Program-made: the position numbers and the translations under genes
The notes under the pieces: model-generated
Told to the model about the DNA's origin: nothing
Database searches by the model: none
The model's input: the letters and a program-made list of their open reading frames with translations, nothing else
NCBI RefSeq assembly: GCF_011603255.1
Contig: NZ_JAANCM010000007.1
Location: forward strand, 202,242-266,241
DNA: 64,000 nt
Origin: Ferranicluibacter rubi
Lineage (GTDB): Bacteria > Pseudomonadota > Alphaproteobacteria > Rhizobiales > Rhizobiaceae
Direction: 5' to 3'
Shown here: positions 34,333 to 41,778 of the stretch, one piece after another
Numbering within the stretch: the stretch's first letter is position 1
Layout: each line of letters begins with the position of its first letter

Positions 34333-35169
34333 ATGAAAATCCATTGCATCCAAACCGGCGATGTCCAGATCAAGAGGCGTCACCAGCTTGCTCGCTTCCG
34401 AGCAAGGCCGGCGCGTGCGCTGGATGTCATCGTTGACGCTCACTGGTCTCCGCGCCTTCCAATCGGTTGCTGGCTTATCGAACATCCCGAAGGCCTCATC
34501 GTTGTCGATACCGGCGAAAGCTCTAACGCGAACGATCCCGGCTATCAGCCCTGGTGGCACCCTTTCATGCAGTTCTGCGAGCGTCGCCGGGTTGAACCTG
34601 AAGAAGAAGTCGGTCCAAGCCTACGGGCAATGGGCTTCGATCCGAAAGACGTTCGCTGGGTCGTGATGACCCATATGCATGGCGATCATGCTGGCGGGAT
34701 CGGTCACTTCCCGAACAGCACTATTCTGCTTAGCAAGCTGGAGGCCGATGCAGCGTTGGCACGCACGGGGCCACTGACAGGCTACCTCAACATGCACTAT
34801 CCCAAGTGGCTAAGACCTACGGAGATTGCATTCACCGACGGTCCTTGGGAGAGCTTCAATCGCAGCAAAACACTGACCGAGGATGGCAGGGTTCATATCG
34901 TCCCGACGCCGGGTCACACGGAAGGACACATGTCGCTCGTGGTCGAGTTGGAAGGTCACTGTGTCCTGATCGCCGGGGATGCGTCATACAGCGAAATGGA
35001 CATGTTGCAGGGCAATGTCGATGGCGTGGCCTTCAGCGCCAGCGTGCATCATGACACGACAAAGCGAATGCGCGAGCTTTGCTGTCGCAGACCAACCATC
35101 ACCCAGTTTGCACATGACCCGAACAGCGCTGACCGATTGTCTGAGCTGAGGTTTACCCGGATAGCTTGA
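34333..35169 (+). CDS. Metallo-beta-lactamase-fold hydrolase, N-acyl-homoserine-lactonase-like
   Basis: The 278-residue protein carries the dinuclear metal motif Thr-His-Met-His-Gly-Asp-His-Ala-Gly-Gly near residue 115, a later Gly-His-Thr-Glu-Gly-His and the Asp of Ala-Gly-Asp-Ala-Ser-Tyr. The N-terminal Leu-Pro-Ile-Gly-Cys-Trp-Leu-Ile-Glu and overall length match AttM/AiiA-like quorum-quenching lactonases. Other lactones, including gamma-butyrolactone, are possible substrates. There is no signal peptide. The divergent TetR gene is the likely regulator. Confidence 0.78.
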   Translation: MKIHCIQTGDVQIKRRHQLARFRARPARALDVIVDAHWSPRLPIGCWLIEHPEGLIVVDTGESSNANDPGYQPWWHPFMQFCERRRVEPEEEVGPSLRAMGFDPKDVRWVVMTHMHGDHAGGIGHFPNSTILLSKLEADAALARTGPLTGYLNMHYPKWLRPTEIAFTDGPWESFNRSKTLTEDGRVHIVPTPGHTEGHMSLVVELEGHCVLIAGDASYSEMDMLQGNVDGVAFSASVHHDTTKRMRELCCRRPTITQFAHDPNSADRLSELRFTRIA

Positions 35170-35185
35170 TGACAGACTTTGAAGG

Positions 35186-36220
35186 TCATTCGGCCTGTAG
35201 AGGCTCGGTGGTGAAATAGCCTGAAAACTCCGGCTTCTCCGCAACCGGCTTGCCGTTGATATCCTTGAGGATATCCGCTTCAAACAAATAGTTGCCGATC
35301 GACTCCATCTTGACCGGGTCAATCCGGCCGACGACGCCGGTGCTGGTGCGGAAATACTGCCCATCGATCAGAGCCTGGAGTGAGGCGCGCACCAGGCGGC
35401 GGTCGGTGAGAGCGTCGCTGTTGGCGGCGATCATCAGGTCGACGGCCTCATCGGGATAGGCGACCGCGAATTCGTAGCCTTTGAGCGTGGCTTGGGTAAA
35501 GGCCTTCGCGTCGAGAGGCCGGTTGCGCAGGAAGGTACCGCTCGATCCGATGAGTGTCGTATGCTGGTCGGGAGCGCCATAGTCGGCATAACGGAACGCG
35601 CCTTGCCTGATGCCTTCAAGCTCCGCCTTGACGCCCTCCCAGGTGTAGACTTCGAGTGTGAAATCGACGGCGCCGTTTTCCAGCGCCTGGTAGGCCGAGG
35701 TGCCGAGCGTAATCGTCTCGAACGTGCCCTTGCCGCCGTCATGGCGGATCATCGCGCCGATCAACGCATTTTCCCAGTCGCTACCGAACCCCCCGTAGAT
35801 GAGCCCGTCGAGATCCCTTGGGCGTTGGATATCGGCGCGGTCGCCCTTGAAGACGAGCCGGCCGGTCTCGGTCTGCACCACGGCATAGGTCGCCACGAGA
35901 TCGGCGCCGGCGGTATGTTGCGTGAACAAGCCGATCGAACCGACGATGCCGAAATCCGCAACATGGTTGGCGACAAGCGTCGCTGCCGACGTATCGGAAT
36001 AAGGCAGGATCTCCACATTAATCCCGGCGTCGCGGTAGAAACCTTTTTCGCGGGCGACGAAGAGGCCGATATGGTTGGTGTTCGGCGTCCAGTCGAGCGC
36101 CACCGTCACCGTCTTCAGGGTCTGCGCACGGGCAGAAAGTGCGCTTAAGCCGAGGCCGGCAAGGGAAGCAAGTGCCGTACGGCGGGTCATGGTCGGGCGT
36201 ATCGTGGTCGGGAATATCAT
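35186..36220 (-). CDS. thiY: Thiamine-precursor ABC transporter, substrate-binding protein ThiY
   Basis: The 344-residue protein has a basic N terminus and hydrophobic stretch with cleavage after Ala-Arg-Ala (about residue 32), then the NMT1/THI5-like fold Thr-Val-Ala-Leu-Asp-Trp-Thr-Pro-Asn-Thr-Asn-His. ThiY binds formylaminopyrimidine or a similar thiamine pyrimidine breakdown product. It is the last gene of the operon, and its ATG overlaps the thiZ stop. The twin arginine in Met-Thr-Arg-Arg-Thr could reflect an alternative start at 36190. Confidence 0.82.
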   Translation of the reverse strand: MIFPTTIRPTMTRRTALASLAGLGLSALSARAQTLKTVTVALDWTPNTNHIGLFVAREKGFYRDAGINVEILPYSDTSAATLVANHVADFGIVGSIGLFTQHTAGADLVATYAVVQTETGRLVFKGDRADIQRPRDLDGLIYGGFGSDWENALIGAMIRHDGGKGTFETITLGTSAYQALENGAVDFTLEVYTWEGVKAELEGIRQGAFRYADYGAPDQHTTLIGSSGTFLRNRPLDAKAFTQATLKGYEFAVAYPDEAVDLMIAANSDALTDRRLVRASLQALIDGQYFRTSTGVVGRIDPVKMESIGNYLFEADILKDINGKPVAEKPEFSGYFTTEPLQAE

Positions 36221-36984
36221 GGCAATTGTCCTTCCTGAGGGGCGAGCAGGGTTTCGAGAATGGCGTTTTCGATCGCCGCCGCTTCGGCCCCGGCAGCGCC
36301 GTTGCGAAGTCGAGGACGGGTGAGCGGAATGTCGATGACCTGAATGAGTGTGGCCGGGCGGGGCGAAAGAACATAGATTCGGTCCGAGAGATGGACGGCT
36401 TCCCGGACATCGTGGGTGACGAGCATCGCCGTCCAGCGGCGGCGCATCCACATCGCCTCCACAAAGCGGTGCATCCCCGCCCGCGTCAGCGCATCGAGCG
36501 CGCCGAAGGGTTCGTCGAGCAGAAGCATGGAGCGGTTCTGGACCACGGTACGCAACAGGGCTGCGCGCTGGCGCATGCCGCCCGAAAGCGCTGCGGGATA
36601 CTGCTGCTCGAAGCCGGAAAGACCGAATTCGGACAGGAGCGGCTCGACGCGCGTGCGGGCTTCGCGACGGCTCATGCCCTGAACCTCAAGACCGAGCGTC
36701 GCATTGTCGATGATCCGCCGCCACGGCATCAGCGCGTCGCGTTGCGGCATGAAGGCGAAGGGAGAGGATGCCGCTTCGAGCGGCAGGCCGTCGTATAGAA
36801 TCTCGCCATGCGTGGGTTTCAGCGTACCGGTGAAGAGCCGAAACAGCGTGGATTTCCCGGCGCCGGAAGGCCCGAGGATCGATACGAATTCACCGGGCCT
36901 CACAGTCAGCGAGATGTCCTTAAGGACTTGAAGGTCCTTATAGCCGGCGGCGATGCCGGTGAGCTGCAGGCGCGGCGGGATCAT
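36217..36984 (-). CDS. thiZ: Thiamine-precursor ABC transporter ATPase ThiZ
   Basis: The 255-residue ATPase has Walker A Gly-Pro-Ser-Gly-Ala-Gly-Lys-Ser-Thr near residue 39, signature Leu-Ser-Gly-Gly-Met-Arg-Gln-Arg and Walker B Leu-Leu-Leu-Asp-Glu-Pro-Phe-Gly-Ala-Leu-Asp, typical of the nitrate/taurine/ThiZ group. It overlaps both neighbours by four bases, so thiX, thiZ and thiY are translationally coupled. The assignment to thiamine precursors rests on ThiY, YkoF and the TPP riboswitch. Confidence 0.85.
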   Translation of the reverse strand: MIPPRLQLTGIAAGYKDLQVLKDISLTVRPGEFVSILGPSGAGKSTLFRLFTGTLKPTHGEILYDGLPLEAASSPFAFMPQRDALMPWRRIIDNATLGLEVQGMSRREARTRVEPLLSEFGLSGFEQQYPAALSGGMRQRAALLRTVVQNRSMLLLDEPFGALDALTRAGMHRFVEAMWMRRRWTAMLVTHDVREAVHLSDRIYVLSPRPATLIQVIDIPLTRPRLRNGAAGAEAAAIENAILETLLAPQEGQLP

Positions 36985-37751
36985 GTGCCGGCCCCGAGGG
37001 ATGGCCGTGTCCACGGCATGACCAGACGCTGAACGAAAACTGTCAGGCCGAACAGTGCAAGGGTGAGGACCGCGCTGACAAGGACAGCCGCCAGCACCAG
37101 GTCCGGCCTGAAATTGTTTTTGGCATTGAGAATGTAGATGCCGAGACCTTTGGCGGCACCCGCATATTCGGCAAAGATCGCGCCGACCACAGCATAGGTC
37201 ATGGAGATGCGCAGGCCGGCAAAGAAATAGGGGAGGGCGGACGGTAACCGGGCGAGCAGGAACCGTTTCCATCTCGGTGCGCCCATCGAGGCCAGGAGCT
37301 GTTCGATCTCCGCTTCGGTGGATTCGTAACCCTGGGTCAGGGCGACCAGGATCGGGAAGAACGTCACGAGGGCGACCAGCATGATTTTCGGCGCCAGCCC
37401 GAAACCGAACCAGAGAACGATGAGCGGCGCGATCGCCACCAGCGGCAGGGTCTGGCTGATGATGAAGATCGGAAACAGAGCGCGCCGCACCGGGCGATAG
37501 AAATCGACCAGAACCGACAGGAGAAAGGCGACAGTCAGCGAGCAGGCAGATCCGAAGACTGTGGCCCGGATTGTCGGCAATGTGTTGTCCCAGAGCGGCT
37601 GCCGGTTTTGCCAGGCCTGTTCGAGCACGCGTGAGGGTGCCGGCAGGGTCGTCGGCGAGATGCCGGACAGTTGCGCATAGGCCTCCCAACTGACCAACAG
37701 CAGCGCGAGGGCGAACAGGGCGGGAAGGCCACGATAAAATTGGGTCAGCAT
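36981..37751 (-). CDS. thiX: Thiamine-precursor ABC transporter permease ThiX
   Basis: The 256-residue inner-membrane protein has about six helices and the permease loop Glu-Gln-Leu-Leu-Ala-Ser-Met-Gly-Ala-Pro-Arg near residue 150. It resembles the SsuC/TauC permease family. It follows ykoF by 39 bases and overlaps thiZ. Confidence 0.85.
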   Translation of the reverse strand: MLTQFYRGLPALFALALLLVSWEAYAQLSGISPTTLPAPSRVLEQAWQNRQPLWDNTLPTIRATVFGSACSLTVAFLLSVLVDFYRPVRRALFPIFIISQTLPLVAIAPLIVLWFGFGLAPKIMLVALVTFFPILVALTQGYESTEAEIEQLLASMGAPRWKRFLLARLPSALPYFFAGLRISMTYAVVGAIFAEYAGAAKGLGIYILNAKNNFRPDLVLAAVLVSAVLTLALFGLTVFVQRLVMPWTRPSLGAGT

Positions 37752-37790
37752 GGAGCTTTCGAACCGATCCGTTGAAACAAATGACAGGCG

Positions 37791-38399
37791 TCAGAGCGAC
37801 GTCGGACTATTCGCGGACACGGTGAGGTCGATGGTGACATGGCCTGCGGGCGGGCCGAAGCGGGTCAGCGCCTCGCAAACGGTGGCAAAGACCGAGCCCG
37901 CATCGCCGCTGAGCTTCGTGCAGAAGTTCTTCGACCTGTCGAAGACGCCGGACGATTTCAGAAAGTCGATGCAGCCGTAGATCTCGTCCATATGCTGGTC
38001 GATACCGAGCGTGTAGAGCGAGAATTGCGCCGCCACGGGCTGGCCGGACGAGGGCGCATTCGATACGGCGGTCATTGCCTGACGTTTCCGCTCAGCCAGT
38101 GGCGCTATCGGCCCGCTCAGTTCCGGCACCTGGCAGATCGGATCGTCCGGTTCCCCCGGGCATCCGCGCGAGATGGTCGCATGGAGCACGCAGTGCTTAC
38201 CGCTCGCCGCAGCGGCCACGAACAGATCGCGCATTGCCGCGAACACAATGTCCGGCGTGCCGACGAGAAGTGTCGAGATGTCGTCCGTTTCGACACGCAA
38301 CCGGTCCCGATAGGGATCGAGCGCGCCGAGCGCGCCCAGAATGACGCCGACGAAATCGTCGGTCATGGGATACAATGAAATCTGCGCGCCGGAAAACAT
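37791..38399 (-). CDS. ykoF: YkoF-like thiamine/HMP-binding protein
   Basis: The 202-residue cytoplasmic protein has two YKOF-type repeats: Ala-Gln-Ile-Ser-Leu-Tyr-Pro-Met at the start, and Ala-Ala-Gln-Phe-Ser-Leu-Tyr-Thr-Leu-Gly with Asp-Glu-Ile-Tyr in the second half. YkoF binds thiamine or its pyrimidine part. I chose the ATG at 38399 because GAGG lies five bases before it; a GTG one codon upstream is less well placed. It is the first gene after the TPP riboswitch. Confidence 0.85.
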   Translation of the reverse strand: MFSGAQISLYPMTDDFVGVILGALGALDPYRDRLRVETDDISTLLVGTPDIVFAAMRDLFVAAAASGKHCVLHATISRGCPGEPDDPICQVPELSGPIAPLAERKRQAMTAVSNAPSSGQPVAAQFSLYTLGIDQHMDEIYGCIDFLKSSGVFDRSKNFCTKLSGDAGSVFATVCEALTRFGPPAGHVTIDLTVSANSPTSL

Positions 38400-38404
38400 C
38401 ACTA

Positions 38405-38495
38405 CCTCGCTCCGCTGGCATTATCCAGATCAGCTTAAGGGTCCATGATCTTGACGATCACATCTCAGCCCCGGCTATACGGAGCACCCCTGTCT
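38405..38495 (-). promoter_or_regulatory. TPP riboswitch (THI element)
   Basis: Read on the minus strand, the region contains the TPP aptamer landmarks in order: GGGGTGCTCC, then GGGGCTGAGA, then GACCC, then CTGATCTGGATAATGCCAGC and GGAGC. These match the conserved thi-box core. It ends a few bases before the ykoF ribosome site, so thiamine pyrophosphate probably controls translation initiation. Outer boundaries are approximate. Confidence 0.92.
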
Positions 38496-38742
38496 TCCCG
38501 ATTGATAGGCTGAGATTGGAAGCAGATGCAAGCGATATTGAAGCCGTGGGCGATATACCGGTGTTCTCTCGCCGGTGACGATGCTTGTGCAGATATCCTT
38601 GGGATCCACCCATTCGATGCGCCGCGCGGCCGATCCAGGCGGATTGCGTATCATAGCGGTTATGGCGTTCGTAGGGGTTATCTCGTCGCGAAGGAATCGG
38701 AATTTCGAGCCTTCGTTCAATGCATGCCCCGACCGCTCATCG

Positions 38743-39462
38743 TCAGCGTGGCATCTTGTTGAAAGGGCAAACATCGTCCTCGAAGGGGACGTGTCTTCGA
38801 CGAAACTGCGCGCCCTCCACGATCTCAGGCGTGCTGATCCTGTCCATGCGGAAGTGGCGGAAATCCTCGCGGGCGGCATCCCAGGCCACGAGATACCAAA
38901 GTGGCGGCAGGATCAGCAGGGCCTGCGGTTCGACCTCGCGGTTGGTTTCTACGCCTTTGGCGTCGCGGTAGCGGAACCGCAAATGTAGCCGCTGGAGAAA
39001 TGCCGTCTCGAAGGCGGGCAGCAGCGCGGAATCGATCAGACCCAGGTCCGAAACATCCTGCCTGGGTGACAACTGTCCGACATACAGGCAGTCGAGAAGC
39101 CGGCGCAGGTCTCGCACCTTGTCTGCCGGCAGTGCCCTCTCGATCTTGGCAAGCCCCGCATCTGCGAGATCGGAGAAGGGAAGGGACCGGGCCGCACGCA
39201 TGGCCGCAACGCTGATGAGGAGCGCAAACAGCTCCGTCACGGAGAGCCGGGCAGTGGTCTGCACCGACTCTGGGTCGAGCTGAAGCCCGCCGCCCCGGCC
39301 GGATTCGGAATGGATGACGAAGCCCTGGTCACGCAGTGCTACGATGTCGCGCAGCACCGTTCGCCGGGAAGCACCAACCTCCCCTGCCAGGTCGTTAACC
39401 GTCGCGGTTCCGCTGCGCCGGAGGATGCGCACGATAGCGTCATGTCGGAAGCGAATGTTCAT
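38743..39462 (-). CDS. WYL-domain transcriptional regulator (YafY-like)
   Basis: The 239-residue protein has an N-terminal DeoR/HTH_11-type winged helix (Asp-Leu-Ala-Gly-Glu-Val-Gly-Ala-Ser-Arg-Arg-Thr-Val-Leu-Arg-Asp-Ile). A WYL domain follows around residue 150-220 (Pro-Pro-Leu-Trp-Tyr-Leu-Val-Ala-Trp-Asp, with Phe-Arg-Met-Asp-Arg-Ile). The ligand is unknown. It is divergent from ridA across 84 bases that carry a three-part repeat, so it probably controls ridA and itself. Confidence 0.87.
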   Translation of the reverse strand: MNIRFRHDAIVRILRRSGTATVNDLAGEVGASRRTVLRDIVALRDQGFVIHSESGRGGGLQLDPESVQTTARLSVTELFALLISVAAMRAARSLPFSDLADAGLAKIERALPADKVRDLRRLLDCLYVGQLSPRQDVSDLGLIDSALLPAFETAFLQRLHLRFRYRDAKGVETNREVEPQALLILPPLWYLVAWDAAREDFRHFRMDRISTPEIVEGAQFRRRHVPFEDDVCPFNKMPR

Positions 39463-39472
39463 TTATGGATCC

Positions 39473-39500
39473 TGGCACATTCGGTGCCAGATTATGGCAC
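39473..39500. promoter_or_regulatory. Three phased half-sites between the WYL regulator and ridA
   Basis: TGGCAC (39473-39478), GTGCCA (39484-39489) and TGGCAC (39495-39500) alternate in orientation with starts exactly 11 bases apart, so all lie on one face of the helix. The array is 10 bases from the regulator start and 46 from the ridA start. The first two also resemble a weak sigma-54 promoter, but the required TTGC is GTGC. Confidence 0.55.
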
Positions 39501-39546
39501 CAATTTACTCTAGGCGGGTCATGGTAGCTCAACAAGGAGATTAAAC

Positions 39547-39978
39547 ATGACACTCCAAAACCAGACACCCGTCGCAAGCGCAACGCCGGTTATCATCAAC
39601 CCTTCCCATCTGCACGACCCGACGCCGAGTGGCTACAGTACAGCTGTCATCACCCCTGCATCCGGTCGGCTGGCATTCATCTCCGGGCAAGGCGGGCAAG
39701 ACCGGACTGGCGCTCTTTCTCCGGATTTTGCAACACAGGTGGAACAGGCTTACGCAAACCTTGCCGCCGTAATCGACGCGCTTGGCGCTCGCCTGGATCA
39801 GGTCGTGAAACTGACAGTTTTCGTGGTTGATCACGACATGTCGAAGCTGGGTGTGCTGACCGAGAACGTGATCCGGGTGTTCGGCGATAAGTTCCCGGCA
39901 CAGACATTGATTCCAGTGCCAAGGCTCGCAATCGACCCCATGCTTTTCGAGGTTGAGGCCGTAGCTCTGCTGGATTAA
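39547..39978 (+). CDS. RidA-family protein (reactive enamine/imine deaminase-like)
   Basis: The 143-residue protein has the RidA/YjgF fold: Leu-Ala-Phe-Ile-Ser-Gly-Gln-Gly-Gly near residue 40, Gln-Val-Glu-Gln-Ala-Tyr-Ala-Asn-Leu and a terminal Phe-Glu-Val-Glu-Ala-Val-Ala-Leu. The catalytic Arg of true RidA (in Arg-Cys/Ala-Thr-Val) is not evident; Arg106 in Pro-Val-Pro-Arg-Leu may correspond. AGGAGA precedes the ATG. It could remove reactive intermediates or have a separate catabolic role under the WYL regulator. Confidence 0.8.
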   Translation: MTLQNQTPVASATPVIINPSHLHDPTPSGYSTAVITPASGRLAFISGQGGQDRTGALSPDFATQVEQAYANLAAVIDALGARLDQVVKLTVFVVDHDMSKLGVLTENVIRVFGDKFPAQTLIPVPRLAIDPMLFEVEAVALLD

Positions 39979-40055
39979 GCGCTCGACCGACGCACCGACA
40001 TCGCGTCGTGTTGAATACTCGCGAACACCCGGTCAGCGTTTTTAATACAGCGGGT

Positions 40056-40609
40056 GCCCTTTGCAGCTTGGCGAACTTGATCCACGTCATTATCGCGGCG
40101 ACCGGACAGGTGGTGTCGGATGAGCCGCGACCCACCTCGATCTCTCGCCATACAGTTTTACCGCGCAAGGTAACCAGAATTCCCTTGTCGAGGATTTCGA
40201 TCCAGCCGCGCCCATCTTCGGTCGGATCTGTTTTTAGATCGAGGCCGACGATCTCCGAGCGGCGTGGGCCGCCGGCGAATCCGATCAGGAGCATGGCGCG
40301 GTCGTGCAGGCCACGCAGAGAGCCGCGATCGAGTGTCTCGATTATGGCGATGATATCTTTGGTCAATACCGCTTCCTTTTGCACAGGTGGGCGGGCGCGG
40401 CTGTCTCGAATACCTGCCATCACCGTGGCAATATGTCGGTCCTTTCGATCAAGGGTGAGGTCGCGCTGGGCATAGTTCCAAGAGAGTGAGGAAAGGCGGC
40501 GTTCGATTGTGGACACAGAGTTCGGCGAACTCGCCGCCTTGACGTAACCCGGGGCGCGATCCGCAAGACTGGCGAGATGAGCCAACGCCTGGTCGACATT
40601 AAAGGGCAA
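40056..40609 (-). pseudogene. Tyrosine recombinase (phage-type integrase) remnant
   Basis: Homology to site-specific tyrosine recombinases runs from the start (Leu-Pro-Phe-Asn-Val-Asp-Gln-Ala-Leu-Ala-His-Leu) to about 40056. The N-terminal core-binding domain is shortened: Ser-Ser-Pro-Asn joins directly to Ser-Val-Ser-Thr-Ile-Glu-Arg-Arg-Leu, which by memory of the family removes about 40 residues in frame. The first catalytic Arg is present in Pro-Arg-Arg-Ser-Glu-Ile-Val-Gly. The C-terminal half with His-X-X-Arg and the Tyr nucleophile is absent, and the frame runs on antisense through ridA. It cannot be an active recombinase and marks an old insertion. Confidence 0.8.
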
Positions 40610-40698
40610 ATAACGCGCCTAGGTACGACGCGCTTGAGGGCATGCATAATGACCTATCACCCTGGTTTGAATTGCGGTCACCATGGTACAGATCGGTT

Positions 40699-41610
40699 AT
40701 GGGATTCGGAGTTTTCATTCACCGCACGGATTCGATCTATGACGACAGCCCGGCTAAGCGATATCAGTTTCCGAGCCAGTATCTCGGCCGTGTCCAATCC
40801 TGTGTCGGAGACTGGATCATCTATTATGAACCCCGAAAGGTGGCGGCGACCCGCGGATATTTCGCCGTGGCCAAGGTCGCGCGAGTTATTGCAGATCCGA
40901 AAGCGCCCGGAATGTACTTGGCTTTGATCGAACCGGGCAGCTACCTTGATTTCGTCAACGCCGTCCCCTTCAGCGGGCCTGACGGCGTGATCGAGAGCGG
41001 AGTGCTCAACGAAGTGGGCCGGATTTCGGGACGGGCGCAGGCCGCAGTTCGGCCGATCTCGCCAGTGGATTTCAATCGCATTCTGTCGATGGGGCTGGCG
41101 GAAGATCAACCCGAGTTGCCGCGGTTCGGTGAGGCGACTGAGACGTCAGGGCCGAGTGGCTTCTCGGACAGTGCCCAAGCTCCTTTCATGTTCGAACAGG
41201 AGAGGGCGCGGGTCACGCAACTCTCTTCACGCATCGTTCGTGATCGCCTGTTTCGTCGTTTGATATTGCAAGCCTACAACAAGCGGTGTGCGATAACCGG
41301 CTTAAAGCTGATCAACGGCGGCGGCCGGGCCGAGGTAGACGCCGCCCACATCCGCCCGGTCGACGCGAATGGTCCAGACATCTTGTCGAACGGCATTGCC
41401 TTGTCCGGAACAGCCCATTGGATGTTTGATCGCGGTCTTATCGGCTTGTCGGACGAACTTGAGGTTCTAGTCTCACGCTATGCAAACGATCGCGACAGTA
41501 TCCAGGGTCTCATCAACCAGACCCGAAGGGCGATCGTGCCAGCAGGTATTCACGAGCGCCCGCATCCCCAATTTCTACAATGGCATCGTGAGAATACATT
41601 TAAACATTAG
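40699..41610 (+). CDS. HNH endonuclease with EVE/PUA-like N-terminal domain
   Basis: The 303-residue protein starts Met-Gly-Phe-Gly-Val-Phe-Ile-His-Arg, as I recall for this family; an in-frame ATG 19 codons earlier is less likely. Residues about 20-105 look like an EVE/PUA-type fold that can read modified bases (Asp-Trp-Ile-Ile-Tyr-Tyr-Glu-Pro-Arg-Lys, Met-Tyr-Leu-Ala-Leu-Ile-Glu-Pro-Gly). The C-terminal part is HNH_2: Cys-Ala-Ile-Thr-Gly, Ala-Ala-His-Ile-Arg-Pro and Asn-Gly-Ile-Ala-Leu. EVE-HNH proteins include modification-dependent restriction enzymes, so phage defence is a fair inference. It lies next to the recombinase remnant. Confidence 0.72.
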   Translation: MGFGVFIHRTDSIYDDSPAKRYQFPSQYLGRVQSCVGDWIIYYEPRKVAATRGYFAVAKVARVIADPKAPGMYLALIEPGSYLDFVNAVPFSGPDGVIESGVLNEVGRISGRAQAAVRPISPVDFNRILSMGLAEDQPELPRFGEATETSGPSGFSDSAQAPFMFEQERARVTQLSSRIVRDRLFRRLILQAYNKRCAITGLKLINGGGRAEVDAAHIRPVDANGPDILSNGIALSGTAHWMFDRGLIGLSDELEVLVSRYANDRDSIQGLINQTRRAIVPAGIHERPHPQFLQWHRENTFKH

Positions 41611-41778
41611 CATGCCGGTGGTTTATATCCTTTCAAGGCGTCGGATCGAGTTGGATCGTCTTGAAGCTAGACCCTTTCGCTTAATGGTAGGCCACCGGTT
41701 GGACATCCATCAGGGCGGAACGGATCCACAGCATTCCGGCTGCTAAACTTCATATTCTTGGCAAGAACGGCGACCTTC

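Noticed and set aside
37839..38378. 179-codon open frame opposite ykoF
   Set aside because: Antisense shadow with no domain; ykoF on the minus strand has clear family motifs and a riboswitch.
39473..39489. Sigma-54 promoter before ridA
   Set aside because: TGGCAC and GC have the right spacing but TTGC is GTGC, and the same words form a phased operator array, which explains them better.
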